Source: Perca fluviatilis (lineage: Eukaryota; Chordata; Actinopteri; Perciformes; Percidae). From it: a DNA stretch of 64,000 nt. The position numbers were made by a program, and so were the translations under genes. The DNA lies in the NCBI RefSeq assembly GCF_010015445.1, contig NC_053114.1, forward strand, positions 25,501,579 to 25,565,578, read 5' to 3'. Shown here in pieces: positions 45,412-58,373 of this stretch. Numbering within the stretch: the first letter of the stretch is position 1; the number at the start of each line of letters is the position of its first letter. The notes beneath the pieces were generated by a model. The model worked only from the letters and a program-made list of their open reading frames with translations, was not told the DNA's origin and searched no databases.

Positions 45412-47609
45412 GGGGTCTCATTTATAAACGTGGCATAAGCACAAAATGGGGCTGAAAATGTGCGTACGCGACTTCCCATACAAAGGTTGTGATTTATAAA
45501 AAACAAACTTGACGTGAGAATGTGCAGTCCTCCACGTATGTGTACGCACATTTTTTCACTCCATATCATCCACGTTACTATGAAGATGAAATCCAGCAGT
45601 GTTATTTGCGCTTCTACTGAGCGATAACTGTTCCATAAACACCTTGTAAAATCCAACTCAAATCTTAAATAAAAATTCGTTCTTAATATTTAATCAGCGT
45701 TGTTTCACCGTCTCATTGTCCGCTAGGAGCGCAGGAGGAGGAGATGGCCCGACGCATGGAATACAGGATAGCATCAAATATCCTAGCATTAGATAACGGC
45801 AGAGCACTGTGTAGCCTAAATAACTAAATATCTGTCTTTAATACTGTGCATATATCATCAAATGTCAAAGTCTGGAAATACAGCCGTTAAGCTCTCGCAC
45901 AATCGTTACCCTTAATGTCCTCGTTATCGGTCCGAACTTTAATACTGTTCGTGACAAAACCTGCATGAAGAAAAGTGTATTTGCCAATTACACTTTCTTT
46001 CGTCTTCATATTGTATCTCGGGGGGGGGGGATACCAGTAGTTGATGCTGTGATTTAGGCAAGCCGTTCTCAATCACTCTAATTGTGGCACTGCTGGCACT
46101 GCAGGAGGACTACGCCAATGGAAGAATCAGGAGAGAAAGAGACTTCAGGGGACCATGACAATGACAGTCTGGCTAATATGCCGAGTTAAATTCCCCTAAG
46201 CAGAGCTCTTGGATCTATGTACTGAATTGGGTCCAGTAAAGAGGGCAACCGTGCCATCCTGGTCCAAATACAGGTCCTCATTCTGGGGGCAACCTGCTGT
46301 TTCCTGAGGGAAATGGCAGACAGCTGTCAGACAAGTGTTTTTTTTTTTATAAATATTATATATAATCTTCAACTTTATCACTAAAGCTTGTTTGGATATA
46401 ATATATAGCTCTGTTAAATCTAGGTGTTGTATATCGAAGCTGTCCCCGAGTGCCATAATGCCTGCCATTTTGGACAGTAGGCCTATTATTAATATAGGTA
46501 GTCTATCAGGTTTACATTGTGCAAGAACAGGTCAAAATTATAATTCAATTTGCAGCAATTCACCAGCTTCTGAGAAGTTTTTTGCTTTTTCTCCGCCAGT
46601 CATCATGATTCGGCGTAACGAAAGAACAACTGCCAGGGTCATTAATTATCAGCATTCATGAGGTGCTTTGCATTGACTATTTATGGTTAAAAATGGGCGT
46701 GTACAGGGCGGGATAAGAGGCTGATTCACGTATGCACACTTGTGGGTAATCTGTGATTTTATGAAGGGAACATTGCTTACAGATGTGCGTACGCATGGTT
46801 TTATAAATGTGAATTTTTAGCGTACACCATTTTTGGCTTTTGGGCGTACTATTACCGGTACCGACCGAATCACGTTGGTACTACCAAGTATTGGTTCACG
46901 TAAAATCAAACGTTGCCAAATTTCGGTACCTGAGAGCACGTAAGCGCAAGCTTATCTGTCCTCTCCGCATCTTGATGGAGAGCAGAGGTCCGACACACAC
47001 GCGCGCGCAGAGGTGCAGACGGAGCAAACTACGTCAGCTCTGCAGTTTTGTTGAAGTCACAGTGAGTGATGCATCACGGCAATGCTGATAAAGTGGTTTC
47101 AAGTGTGGTTACAGTTTTTAAAAACTTCACGCAGACAGCGTTTGCTGCGATATGATATTAATAGCGAGGTGAAAGCGGTCGCGGCACTGTTGACGTTACA
47201 CTTCCTCTGAGACAAGCAGGCACAACAGTGGTTTCTGTGCCCTGGGGACCGACTGACAGGCTGAGGTTTGAAGGCAAGGAAACTTTATTTCTACAGCACC
47301 TTTGGGTTTGGGAGGAGAGAGGGAGGGGTTTTATTTTTATTTAATTTCTGTCAGTGTAAAATATTCTGAATAAATAACAGAATGTTCTAAGTAAATAGGA
47401 TAAATAGATTTGGAAATTTTTTTACAACTGAAATATTTTTTTTGTAACAGACAGAGGGAAAGTACAGAAAAAACTACCGTTGGGTACCGGAACCAAATTT
47501 GAGGTACCGGTATTGATACTAGTATTGGTTCAGATGCGAAAGGTACCCAACCCTAACGTATGTACCCTTTTAGTAAGGATCCTACGCAAAGTTTTATAAA
47601 TGAGACCCC
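45412..47609. mobile_element. DNA transposon with 'ggggtctcatttataaa' inverted ends; nested insertion
   Basis: The left end ggggtctcatttataaacg and the right end (complement ggggtctcatttataaaact) are inverted repeats. Both arms carry gtacgcac/gtgcgtacg motifs. No intact transposase is visible; a G run lies near 46020. The right arm is interrupted by a hAT-type MITE (46850-47555). The superfamily is uncertain; PIF/Harbinger is my guess. Confidence 0.7.
46850..47555. mobile_element. hAT-type MITE nested in the previous element
   Basis: The right end reads ggtacccaacccta, a common hAT terminus. The left part carries accggtaccgaccgaatcac and aaatttcggtacc, and the right part gggtaccggaaccaaatttg in inverted relation. 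The extreme left terminus is altered, so no target duplication could be confirmed. It splits the gtacg-rich arm of the enclosing transposon. Confidence 0.65.
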
Positions 47610-50600
47610 AGGTTTCTAATCGGCTTTTTAATGTATATGTCCATGACTTTATATAGCAGTGCGGAAGGATGCAGCTTTCTGATTAAAATCATCAACTGAT
47701 AGTATCCTATAGGTGTCCATAAGTCAGTCTCCACTGCTGAACATTTTACTATTTGTATAATTCAGACACATTCAAACTGTAAAGAAAAGCACTCACACTA
47801 CAGAGCCTGTTCTCTGAGCCCCTGACACACACACCAACTCACACAAAACTCTCCTAAAAATTACGTTCATATACTACTAATTTGCAACAGCAAATACTTT
47901 TGAAAAGAAATGTAATGCCACCTGGATTACATTGTTTAGCAACAAGTACTAAACGACGTTGATCCTGAATGTATTTGCAAATCCCTGCAATATATTTAAT
48001 TAATTTTTTGACAATATTTGCTTACATTACAGTATCTGCTCAAAGCATTTCTATGTTATGTTTAGTTATGTTTAGACACTCACAATTCAACAGTGCCCTC
48101 AAGCAGAATGCAATGTGTTTACCTTATCAATATTTTACCGAAACCACAATCTTTCCCAGACCTTAAGCAAAGAAACAAACAAAAAAATAAAAACAGTGCC
48201 ACTGGACATAAAATCCAGGCAGCAATTATGTTTCCTATCAAAACTTAAACGTGTAAAAGTCACAAAATGAGGTAGCAGCATTTTATGTCATTATTACAGT
48301 TACTGGGAAATAGGTAAGGAATGCATCTAAAAATAAATAGGGTCTGAGGTTAGGGGGAAAAAAGTGATAACCGACCTGCTGCATGTATAGACTGATTTAC
48401 AGTAACTAGATCACTACACTGAATGCAAATGCAATGTCCAAAAGAGCAACCTGGTTTCTGGTGTGCACGTAAACATACTGAGTTTAAGAATGTTTTTGAG
48501 AAACAAATAAATGCTGGTGGTTTCATCTGTTGGCAAGTTTGATCTTTTGTTAGCCACTTTATAATCTTAAATTGGATGCAGGAACTATCAGTTTCTAAAC
48601 TAAAATAAGATGACATTTTATTGATCTTGCTGAGGACATTATGAAATATGTATTGCTTGCCACGAATCAACTGCACTTTCCTGCTTGATGGTTGCTTTTG
48701 ACACAAGTATCAATGTCTTAAAAAACCTCTCTATCAAAAGGATGAAACTGAAGCTTTCTGTCTCACCTGCTACAAAATTAGGACTTCAGTTGACACAAAA
48801 CCCTTAAGACACATAAAACATTTTCTTAGCAATTTGTTTTGATGAAGTATAAAAAGCAGAATGTATTTGGGAATTTCACAGGAAGTCTAAGCTGGAAAAA
48901 GACACCTCTGTAACAAAGAAGAATGAGATGTGTGAGTCAGTGTTGTGGCTTTAAACCAGCCTAGCTAATAGTAACGTTATTGTGGCTGGAGAAGCTCACA
49001 AGAAAGTGAAGTGAGAGAAAGTGAGACAAATGCTAGGGTGTAGAAAATGGGCTCATGGGGTAGATAGACTCAGATGGATAATGGTCAAAGCTCTTAAGGT
49101 TTGATAACCGACTATTCATTTTCAACATCTACAAGTTTAGCTGAAGGCCCGGACAATATCAATCAAGATTTCTCCATTTCTGGTCAGAGGAGGAGAAATG
49201 ACCTGTGGGTCACACTGCAGAGCTGCCTGTGGAGGACGGATAAAACCAGCCTGAAATGTGATAAAGTTGTTGTCAAACCCAGGAGCCACAAAATCCTTTA
49301 AAAACTAAATGCATTCATCCATTTGATTGGTCATACATTTTACTCAGATTTTGCCTTAGTTTCTGTCACGCTGTTGATGAATTACTGAAATTAGAAGTGT
49401 CATCTCATTATAGAGAAGCAGATCATTTAGCCTAAATCACCTGTTTTCAACAAGGGCCAAATGTAGTCAGGTTTCCACTCCAAACATACACTACATCAAC
49501 TAGTGCTGTCTTACGGTCAAGGCCCTGTTGAACAGGCACAACAAGAATACATTGATGTTTATCTTATCAAAGATCTTTCACTTCTGCACCGGCCATTTCC
49601 CACTACACTGATCTGAAACAAGATAAGAATCGCTTTACATGCAGCTCTATTTGTATCTACTTGCTTACATTATTGTGTCTGTTATTTTACAGGTTATTTC
49701 TCCATCTTGACATCTGCCACACCGGATTTTCAGCACAGCCAGTATCCTTATTTGTTGTTTGCCCTTCCTTGCCTTTAATGGGGATATTTTTAATAAGACC
49801 TTTGAGGTTTCTTTTTATCACATCTGAGCTTTTTTATTTTCTCCCTTCCCTCTGTTCTTTCACTTTCATGTAGAAATAAACATTGCAGCCTGTAAATTAA
49901 GAGCTGTGGAAACCAAAGAGAGAATGATGGACTGAAAGTTCAGAAACAGAATCAAAATATTCTGCGGGAATTAAACATTTAACAGGTAAAAAGGCTTTTC
50001 ATAATAGATAGAGTTTATAGTATGTGACCGTATTATACTAACTCTGGAAAAGCACAATAGTAGACAGCTTTTTATTTCAACCGGTTAACACACTGGCTAC
50101 ACTTACTTTGTACTTTCACTTATTCTGTTTTTGTTACTGACAGTGCACATATCAATAAATCAGATTGTGCAGTGATTTGCTGGGGAAAAATCTTGACACA
50201 GCTCCCCTGTTGATGACAATGTCTGTATAACCATGACCTGCTGATTTGTTGGTGAAGAAAGGCAAGAAAGAAAAAAAACTGAGAAACTCTGCACTTGCTA
50301 TAAAGCAGAGGACAAAGTGATTCAGCATTTTTTGTAGTTATTACATTATTGACTGTAAAATACAACAGTTTGTAGTCTAAAATCCATCTGAAGTATACAA
50401 AGAAGGGATTAAACACAATAAAAAACAACAACACTAGTCTTGAACGCAAAATAAAGAAAATAGTAAAATATAATAACATTTGATACAAAATAAAATACAT
50501 TTTATAATCCTTGGTGTCAGTCATATAAAACCTCACCACCCAGATGCAAGTGTGAACTGGCATGCTCAATCATGAGGAAATGGTGAAAAATAGCCTCAGG

Positions 50601-50810
50601 CTGTCTCCATTTGCAAAAGCAGCTGGCTAAATGTGTTGCACCTCTCACATCACCCGTTAAAGGTGAAGAAACAAGCTAAAGGCCAGTAATGAGGCTTATC
50701 AAGCCTCGAGTGAAAAGACACTGCCAGTGATAAACAAACTAGTGAAAGACCAGAAACATCACAGCGGTTGTGAGTCTGTTACAAAAGAGTTTATCTTATT
50801 TTAGAGAGGG
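47610..50810. other. Intron sequence, nothing recognised
   Basis: About 3.2 kb of AT-rich DNA. The 118- and 149-codon minus-strand frames (48350-48706 and 50120-50569) are the longest here. They are AT-driven, without recognisable domains or splice context. Confidence 0.5.
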
Positions 50811-50814
50811 ATTA

Positions 50815-52345
50815 GTCTGGATCAATGGTAGTACATTTCCAGGATAATTGCCTCTTAAAATCCCTTCGCTTCAGGAAACGACAAACTTCGAGCTTGCAAG
50901 CTACACGCTGAAAATTGAAAGTTATAAGGACAATTTGGATCGTGGAACAAGGCAGGCCTGCTTGGTTCTTTCGAGGAATTATTGTAAAGATTTACAAAGA
51001 ATATGTTTGTTTACAAAGAATATTTGTTGTCTATTTTGTTGTTATTTTATTGTATTGAATATCATGGTTATTATTTCATCTTATATCATGGTCTGGGTGA
51101 ATACTCTATTCTGATTGGCTGCAGGGTGTCCATAAAAAAGTGATGTAGGACACCTACTAAAAGGAGTTCCGGTGAAACTGACTAACTGACTTCTAAACGA
51201 ATGCGCTACATTAAAACAAAAAGGAAATGTGGATCTGTTATTTCCAACTCGTCCTCTGAACACCACAGGATGGCGCTATCACATAAGCTGCAAGAAGTAA
51301 GTTATACTTCCCCTCTGAACTGACTTTGTTTCACAGCGAATAACGTTATCTCACTTCCCGTTCGCTGTTCAGGTCGCTACTTCAGGCTGCGGCCGACAGT
51401 AACGTTACACATCGCGGGGTAAAATTGTTCGTAAAAGTCGTTATATTGTTTTGGGTACTATGACATGGCTGGATAGCTAGCTTGTCTTGTTGTTCAACAT
51501 ACTGTCAAATATTTTTTACTGATTGCCAACTGTACATAATGTTATTGACTTTGGATCTTGCTAGTATAGCGTTAGCTTTCTGGCTCGTAGCTAATCTGAA
51601 GGGTTCTACCGTTCTCTTAATACATTCATGGGTTCTACGAGCTGAGCGGACAACAAATATCTCCCATTGCTAAGGGAGGCAAGTCGTATCTAAGGTCTTT
51701 CCAATTTCCTGGAGGAGTGAACAACGTTAGCATTGAATGATTGTTCCAGGTATTAGTCCAACCCTCAGGCGTAACCAGGGAAACAGAGATATTGTTTGGA
51801 TAAACTTTAGATTTTGATTGTAAAACAAATTAAAATATCAACTTAGGTTTTAAAAATATGTTATTTGGCAAGTGACCAACATTTTTAATAGGAAGGTGGT
51901 GGTGGCAAGTGGTGGGATAGATGGGGAGGGGATGTGTTTAAGTTTTGTTTTAAAAGAAAAGAATATGTTTACTACCCAACTAGGACGTTTTGGGACCGAT
52001 TGGCGGGATTGCTGTGGATGAAGTAACGTCAGAAACGGCGATACACTGTTAAGAGCAAATTACTTTTTTATTCCAGCTAATTTAAATAGCTCACGTTAAT
52101 TTATTGTGAGAACAGTTAACTTTATTTATTATTGTATGTGGTGTAAATGTTCCATCAAAAAAAGTTACTTAGGAGACTATTTTACACTCCTGAGTTTATC
52201 TCCGCCCAAGACGACTGTGATTGGTTTAAAGAAATACAAACAACCCAGAACGTTTTTTTTTTCTCCTATCATGAAATGTATCTGTAGAGGAGCCAGACCT
52301 TATTCCACAGAGCTGTGGAGATAGGTCTGGCAATGCGACACTAGG
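50815..52345 (+). mobile_element. DNA-transposon-like repeat, 'acatttccaggataatt' family, long copy
   Basis: The left end region reads gtacatttccaggataattg and shares gacaaacttcgagcttgcaa-like and gaacaaggcaggcctgcttg-like stretches, inverted, with 58374-58915. The right end region reads ataggtctggcaatgcgaca ctag. Left tagtctgg and right (complement) ctagtgtcgcattgccag resemble each other only weakly. No transposase was recognised and boundaries are approximate. Confidence 0.55.
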
Positions 52346-53829
52346 CAGTAACCTACCAACGAAAACTAATGTACGGGGGTGCTATCGCTGCAGAAAGATA
52401 AGACAAAAGTCAAAGCAAACCCCAAGGATATATAAACAGTTTCTTTGTTGATGCCTTACTCTTCACAACACAGAAAAAGGTAGCTGAATTTTTTTGCCAG
52501 TGTGTACCTCCAGGCAAGGTACGAGCTGTTTCAGCCACCACCCAAAATGAATAAACCGACCAACAGTAAATGTTCTTTCCAGGAGGCAACAATAAGCAAC
52601 ATTTCAGCCTGTAGAGCCACAGCGATCCCTGAGAAGTCCAGCGAGTGTTGATGTGATGAACCTGAGGCTGCTGATTCAGAGGCACTGGCAAAAAAGCTCT
52701 AAGCGCAGAAATATAAAGGTTCAGTTGCTCTGTGTTTCAGTTCTGTAATCTGAGCAGAGCAGATGTGCTCCTACGTTTAGTTTTTCATCACTTTGAAAAA
52801 AAAAAAAAAAGCCTTGTTTTACATCCTGCTCTGTTTTCACACTATCATGAGTCATGACATATAGGTTGAGGGAGAATTTTATCTAACATGAACTCCTAGA
52901 ACAATACAATGAGGTATATAATTAGCTCAAAAACTCTGTGCTATGTTGCAAAAAGTGAAACAGCCCAATCCTTATCACTGCACAGCAGATGTCCCACAAA
53001 AGCACAACACAGTTTTTGCACAGTGTTGGTTTGCACCTCGGAACAGGCCGACTGAATGGCTGCTGGCTGGTTGCTGATGGCAGCCACTGCCCTCTGTACC
53101 AGACTGACAAAGCACTGCCTGACGGCTCTATCCCCCTGTCATGTTTTGTCAGAAGATCCAGAAGATTTCCAAAAAGTGCAGTCTTGTGAAAAAGGGGACA
53201 TTTAGGCATAGTTTTAGTTTTAATATCAACATTAATATGAAATATTATACACCCTGTGATCTTCCAACTCAAGACCACGTTTTGTTAAGTTTATGGATTT
53301 TTTGTTAATTAGAAAATTTAAATGTGGATCATATTCTTCTAAGAAAATGTGACTAATAGCCTAGAGAAGAGGCTAATTAACCTGTGACCACAAACACTGC
53401 ACATTTCTGACGGCAACAAATGCACCACATCTACCTTTAACGGGCTGTCGATGGTAACTGAAAGTGTTGTAAAGATTCTAGAGCTGTGATACAAATACAA
53501 ACCAAGCGCCTCACAATGGATTGGATCTACTTTTATGCAAAGCGTTTGCATTCTAGAGGCATTTGTGTATATTTGATGACTTACACTGGCACCAGGAAGA
53601 GGCACAGACCAGAAGTGGGGATGCTGCTGCAGAACTTTAGGCACCAACTGCTCCACAGTACGACCAAAATCAGTTGTGTGCGGCTCACTGTATTGTAAAT
53701 TTAATGCAAAAGGGGATTCAGAAACAATACCAATAGTAGCACAGGTTTATTTTGAAGTAGCCTTTTCCATTCTTCATTATTTTCATTTAATGTTGTCTTT
53801 AGTTTTTTAGGAGAGGTCTTTGAATAAGC
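52346..53829. other. Intron sequence, nothing recognised
   Basis: Non-coding as far as I can tell. Overlapping open frames at 52922-53278 (minus) and 52989-53189 (plus) show no recognisable domain. An A-run lies at about 52796-52810. Confidence 0.5.
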
Positions 53830-53990
53830 TTTTAGATTTCTGCCCCTTCTGTGCAAGGTGTTAGTTACTCTAAATAAATGTATATATAGTATATAGAGGT
53901 AAAAGTGTTTGTATATATGTTAATGTCTCTAAGTACATATTATAATTGTATTTTTTTAACGTGCAATCAATCAATCAATAAAAAAGAATT
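53830..53990 (+). mobile_element. Possible LINE/SINE tail with 'caatcaatcaat'
   Basis: Ends with gcaatcaatcaatcaataaa, a 4-bp repeat tail common in fish retroposons. The upstream part is AT-rich and has no recognisable coding sequence. Weak call. Confidence 0.3.
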
Positions 53991-54179
53991 CATCACATTT
54001 TCAGAACTCCAACTATGCAGTGATATTATATATCAGAAGAAGCATTTTAGTAGGAAAATGTTTAGTTTAAGCAGCTAAAATGTAGAAACCACACAGGTTA
54101 ATGTGTCTTAGTATTTAGGTGCTGCAGCAGAAAAAGACTATTGTTTTTACAACAAAACATTAGCTATAGCCCGTAGTTT

Positions 54180-54612
54180 TTGTTGCCCCCATGAGGAATT
54201 CTAAGTAATGACAACAACACTGTCCACATGATGCAAGCCTTCGGTGGTCGTGCACCACCCCCACCCCCTCCCCCACCATTTGCTAGTAGCTCAAGGAGGA
54301 AACAGTGGATTCAAAAACATGGACTCTTCAGAAGAGGTAATTATCTTGTAGTTTTTATGTCCTCTTAGTCACCAAAGTTGACCGTTGCTGTTGTTCTTTC
54401 TCAGCGGTGACGTAAAACACATCACTCTAGCTTCTGCGCGCGGAAGTCGCTGGACGGCACCATTTTGTAAAGATAGCCATACTGAGAAATACAGAGAGAG
54501 TTTTTTTTGAGCTGAAAGTCTTAATTAGCTTTGTAACAACTCATCTGGCAATGGCTTGAATGTAACGGACGTTCATTAATATCAAAAAGTTACACACTAA
54601 AGCTTTAAAGTC
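54180..54612 (+). mobile_element. Copy of the TTAA-type MITE seen at 27645-28686
   Basis: Shares catactgagaaatacagaga, cttgaatgtaacggacgttc and the terminal actaaagctttaa with the element at 27645-28686. The left boundary is unclear. Confidence 0.6.
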
Positions 54613-54731
54613 AATTGTTTTCTCTAGAAAATATTAGAAACTAGTTTAAAATGCCAAACACAATTTCCCAGCGCTAAACATTAGTTAATATACTGTGTGC
54701 ATATGCACACAGTTGTCGGCGTTAACTTGCC

Positions 54732-54735
54732 CATA

Positions 54736-54762
<27 letters not shown>
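54732..54762. repeat. (TA)n microsatellite followed by T-run
   Basis: About 14 TA units and then a run of T, inside the left part of the hAT remnant. Confidence 0.9.
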
Positions 54763-54766
<4 letters not shown>

Positions 54767-54779
54767 TTTTCATTTTAAA

Positions 54780-55340
54780 GTTCTTCCAGACGGCGCAGTC
54801 GACAGAAGTTATTTGTAACCACTGCAAAGTTGGAATTTTCTTATCACCGGAGTACTTCCAGTCTGAAATATCACCTGAATGCAATACACACTGTTGATAC
54901 CAGCAAATCATTCAATGAAACAAGCAGTGGCGCAAGGCTTCGGCAGACTACGTTAGATGCAGCATGTGGGAGAAGTATAGATAAACCAAGGCAAGAGAAG
55001 CTAACAAATACCATAGCGAAGTGGATAGCTACAGACTGCAGGCCCAATAGTGTTGTGGAGGACGTCGGTCTGAGAAACATTCTGAGAATAGCAAAAAATG
55101 ATGGCAGGTATTAGATTCCCTCAAGACGCACCATCACAAGAAGAATACACGAGTTCTATGAAAAGGAGAGGACCACAAAAGCGACACCTTTACAACGTGT
55201 TACTCTCACTGGGGACTACTGGACATCACTGGGTAACCATAATTACCTCAGAGTTACAGTGCATTATATTGATGAACAGTGGGCGCTGCATTCACATGCT
55301 CTGACTGTAATGAAAACAGAGGAGAGATATTATGCTGAAA
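54780..55340 (+). pseudogene. Broken hAT transposase: BED finger and start of the catalytic domain
   Basis: In one frame: SLKYHLNAIH (end of a BED finger), then LRQTTLDAACGRSIDKPRQE, then TNTIAKWIATDCRPNSVVED and VGLRNILRIAKNDGRY. In another frame: TGDYWTSLGNHNYLRVTVHY then IDEQWALHSHALTVMKTEER. These follow the order of hAT transposases, whose first catalytic Asp lies in the D-x-W-T-S motif. At least one frameshift separates them and the C-terminal dimerisation region is missing. It is related to the copy at 57472-58020. Confidence 0.7.
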
Positions 55341-55827
55341 CGTTTGTGCTTCCCCTCACTCTAACAGGGATATTTGGTACTGAACGTAGACTGGTTATGC
55401 TACTCCCTGATAAAAGAAAAAAAAAATTTCGGCTGCTATCTCAGAAATTGCCTGTTTTAATGTTATGATTGTGGCTCAGGATTTTGTGGGCAGTTTTATT
55501 TTATATATAACAAACAGGATAACATTAATGCCCTGGCAGTGGCAATAAGCTTAAATTTTGTATTTGCTTTGATTACATTGTTTAAGTAGAGATTTACACT
55601 AAATATGTTATTTAACTGCTACTGTATAAACAAAATGCTGATGTTAAGTGTTTGCAGAATAAATGTTATGGCACTTTCGTTCATATGGCAGAACATTTAA
55701 AATAAAATTGCGCTATACAATTGCTTTTAAATTCATTATTGGATTTTGCGTATAACAATGCGATTAATCACGATTAATAAGGGAAATCATGTGATTAAAA
55801 CTTTTAATCATTGCCCAGCACTAATGC

Positions 55828-55829
<2 letters not shown>

Positions 55830-55907
<78 letters not shown>

Positions 55908-55918
55908 TATATATATAT
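55830..55918. repeat. Interrupted (TA)n microsatellite
   Basis: About 40 TA units with small aa interruptions, directly after the right end of the hAT remnant. Confidence 0.95.
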
Positions 55919-56084
55919 AGATATTTATATAGATTTAAAATGCTTGTTTTGTGCAAACAGTCGACAACCACAAGATATTGACTTTACTATCATACGGGAT
56001 GAACGAAAATAATGGGAAATCTTCACATTTGAGAGGTAGGAAGGAACCAGCATTTTTTTTTGTGGCATTTTTCCATGAAAAATG

Positions 56085-56150
56085 ACTTTCATTATTAATC
56101 GATTTAATCGACTAATCGATCACATCGACCAATTGTTTCAGCTGTAAATA
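56085..56150 (-). mobile_element. Isolated terminus of a hAT-type repeat
   Basis: The segment attaatcgatttaatcgact followed by aattgtttcagctgta has the form of a hAT right end (repeated 'gattaatcg' then 'gtttcagctcta'). The matching left end was not found. Confidence 0.45.
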
Positions 56151-57270
56151 ACACATTTTTCATCATAGCAAAAGCAATTTCTTAAAAGTTAGAAAGAGAA
56201 GGCTCCTCATACAGTAGCTTTACTCACAGTCTGTCATGACCATGAGGCATCTGACACTCTGAGTCAGAAACAGCAGAGGACGTCGGAGTCATAGAGAAAC
56301 GTGATCTCACAGTTAACAGATACTAAAGATGCTCTTTGACAGCGACCGCACAGAGTCTTAAATTTGATCTTGTGAGGAAAATGTTGAGTAGTTGAGAACT
56401 TGGGGAATAAAACACTTTAACAACTTCTTTATTTCAGGAACATGACCTAAGGTTTTTCTCAATGATTTAAACCCAGAGTTTAAACCCAAACTTCAGGAGT
56501 ACAGGAGGTGGATCTCACTTTGGATCCTTCAAGTATGGAATGTGATTAGATGGAAAGTAGAAATGCTAATCTAAAAACAAGACGTTATTAATTATCATAC
56601 AACATCTGCTCAAAGCCCAACTCAAACTTAAATAAAATTAGCCGGGAAATTTATGTGATTTACAACAACATTTACTAAGTCTTCTGCACCTTCTTTGTGT
56701 TCTGAGCACACTTTGCCTGTCAGCAGTGCTTCTGTCTTTATTGCAAATGTATGTTGATTGAGGAAATATGTGTGACTGAATTTCTAAGTAAAAGTTTCAA
56801 GTAATTTGTTGGGGCCAAATAATTATTTTTTGTGTATCAAAAGTGCAGTCGTAGAACAGCAAAGCCTGTAGTGAGGAAGAGAGACTTGGATCTCTGTAAG
56901 TGTGTGGAAGTTTTCATCCACCCATTTTAATGAGCATTTTTACTAATTTGCGCATTAAAAATACCTGATCAGAAAGGTCAAAATATCGTTAAAAAGTTTA
57001 TATACGCTCAGCAGAGGTAGAAAAGTTGGTGTACAGCAAAATGTGACAAAGTGCAATGTGCAACAGACTAAGTGAATAACTCATGACGTACATGATGAAA
57101 ACGAAAGAGGAAAAAATCAGATCTGTGTGGAGTGATGAGAAGACTAATGAATACAATACATACAACAAACGCCATATTTATTTATGTTTTTACATTTTCT
57201 CTTTCTTTGAGGTTTGACTGTGCTCTTTAATTATATCATATTGTTGTGCTGTAACCAACTCCTTATATAT
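56151..57270. other. Intron sequence, nothing recognised
   Basis: Non-coding AT-rich stretch of about 1.1 kb between two hAT remnants. Confidence 0.5.
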
Positions 57271-57278
57271 TAATTATT

Positions 57279-58318
57279 TGGGGCTGTCAGCATTAACTGT
57301 CAAGCATAACGCATTAATTTTATTTATTTTTTTTAAATCGCATGCCACCATTTATTAATTTATTTTCACTTCACTCGGCTTTGCGTCGTGTCTAACAGGC
57401 TACTATTTTGACCCTTTGCCACACTTTGTCATACTTTGCCACACATCCTGCTGCTGCAGGCTGCAGGCATAATGGAGAAAGACAGCAGCAACACAATTCT
57501 GAATGGCGCTTTTTATTTTCCAAAACTCCTGGACGGGTCGAAAGCCATATGCACATTGTGTAAAGCCGAATTAAAATATCATGAAGCACGTCAAGCTTGA
57601 GCTACCACCTACGAGCTAAGCATAGTACAGTTAACGTGACTCAGGTTGATGCTACTGGGCTCAGGCAAAGCACTATTTTGGAGAGTGCTACTCGCCGACC
57701 TGTTGATGAAACCAAATCCAAAAAAATTACTACAGCTCTTGCAAAATGGGTGGCAACTAACTGCAGACCTGTCAGCATCGTAGCAGACTCTAGTCTTAAA
57801 GACGTACTACGGTTGGCATGTTCTGACCAGTCTTATGAATTGCCGTCGAGGGGGACAGTAGTTTCACGCACGCATGCACAGCATGGGTGTATTAAGAGAA
57901 CACACACACGGAGAAAGCAGGCAAACTGGAACTGCTGTAAAGTGATGCAAGGTGATCACTGGACGTCAGTGAGTAATCAAAATTATTTAGGAGTTACTGC
58001 ACACTATATTGACTCTAGATTCAAATGTGTGAATAGATTCACACACTTTTATTTTGTTTACAGTAAATAAATAAATAATAAACAAATACAAATCTTTAAA
58101 TCAAGTTCATAAAGCCACTTTCTTTGCATTCATTTGATTCCCAATCAAGATACACTGGTAAGAATTGCTTTCCATTGTTAATATGTATTTAAAAACAGTT
58201 CTGAAATGCAAAATAATAGAATTTTAATCATGTGACAAAACATGCGATTAATTGCGATTAACTATAGAAATTCAGTGATTAATCGCGATAAAAATTTTTA
58301 AATCGTTTGAGAGCCCTA
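57279..58318 (+). mobile_element. 1.04-kb hAT element with perfect 8-bp duplication, copy B
   Basis: Ends are tggggctgtcagcatt and (complement) tagggctctcaaacgatt. A perfect 8-bp direct repeat, taattatt, flanks it (57271-57278 and 58319-58326). Subterminal gattaatcgcgat repeats are present at the right. It contains a broken transposase start (57472-58020) and lacks the bulk of the catalytic and dimerisation domains, so it is an internally deleted copy. Confidence 0.93.
57472..58020 (+). pseudogene. Broken hAT transposase with split BED zinc finger
   Basis: From ATG at 57472 the frame reads MEKDSSNTILNGAFYFPKLL, then ICTLCKAELKYHEA (the C-x2-C half of a BED finger) and hits a stop. A different frame continues SYHLRAKH (the H-x4-H half), then TTALAKWVATNCRPVSIVAD, SSLKDVLRLACSDQSYELP and later GDHWTSVSNQNYLGVTAHYI. 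The shift between the finger halves lies near 57590. The D-x-W-T-S motif with the first catalytic Asp is present, but nothing after the HYID segment. Confidence 0.75.
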
Positions 58319-58373
58319 TAATTATTATTTTCATTTTCAGTTTTTCTGGAAAAAAAAATGCTTGTTGGGTTGT

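Larger units (their letters stand above)
54708..55823 (+). mobile_element. hAT element remnant with BED-type transposase pieces, copy A
   Basis: The left part (agttgtcggcgttaacttg) resembles the left end of the hAT element at 57279. The right end reads tgattaaaacttttaatcat then tgcccagcacta, a typical hAT terminus with 'gattaatcacgatta' subterminal repeats. Two AT-repeat expansions lie next to it. A clean target duplication was not found. It encodes broken transposase segments. Confidence 0.7.

Noticed and set aside
48350..48706. 118-codon open frame on the minus strand
   Set aside because: No recognisable domain or repeat of a known protein; composition typical of chance frames.
50120..50569. 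149-codon open frame on the minus strand
   Set aside because: AT-driven, Phe/Tyr/Leu-rich, no domain I recognise, no splice fit to galnt18 and no other gene context.
52922..53278. 118-codon minus-strand frame overlapping a plus-strand frame
   Set aside because: Both strands open over the same GC-richer stretch, as expected by chance; no homology recognised.
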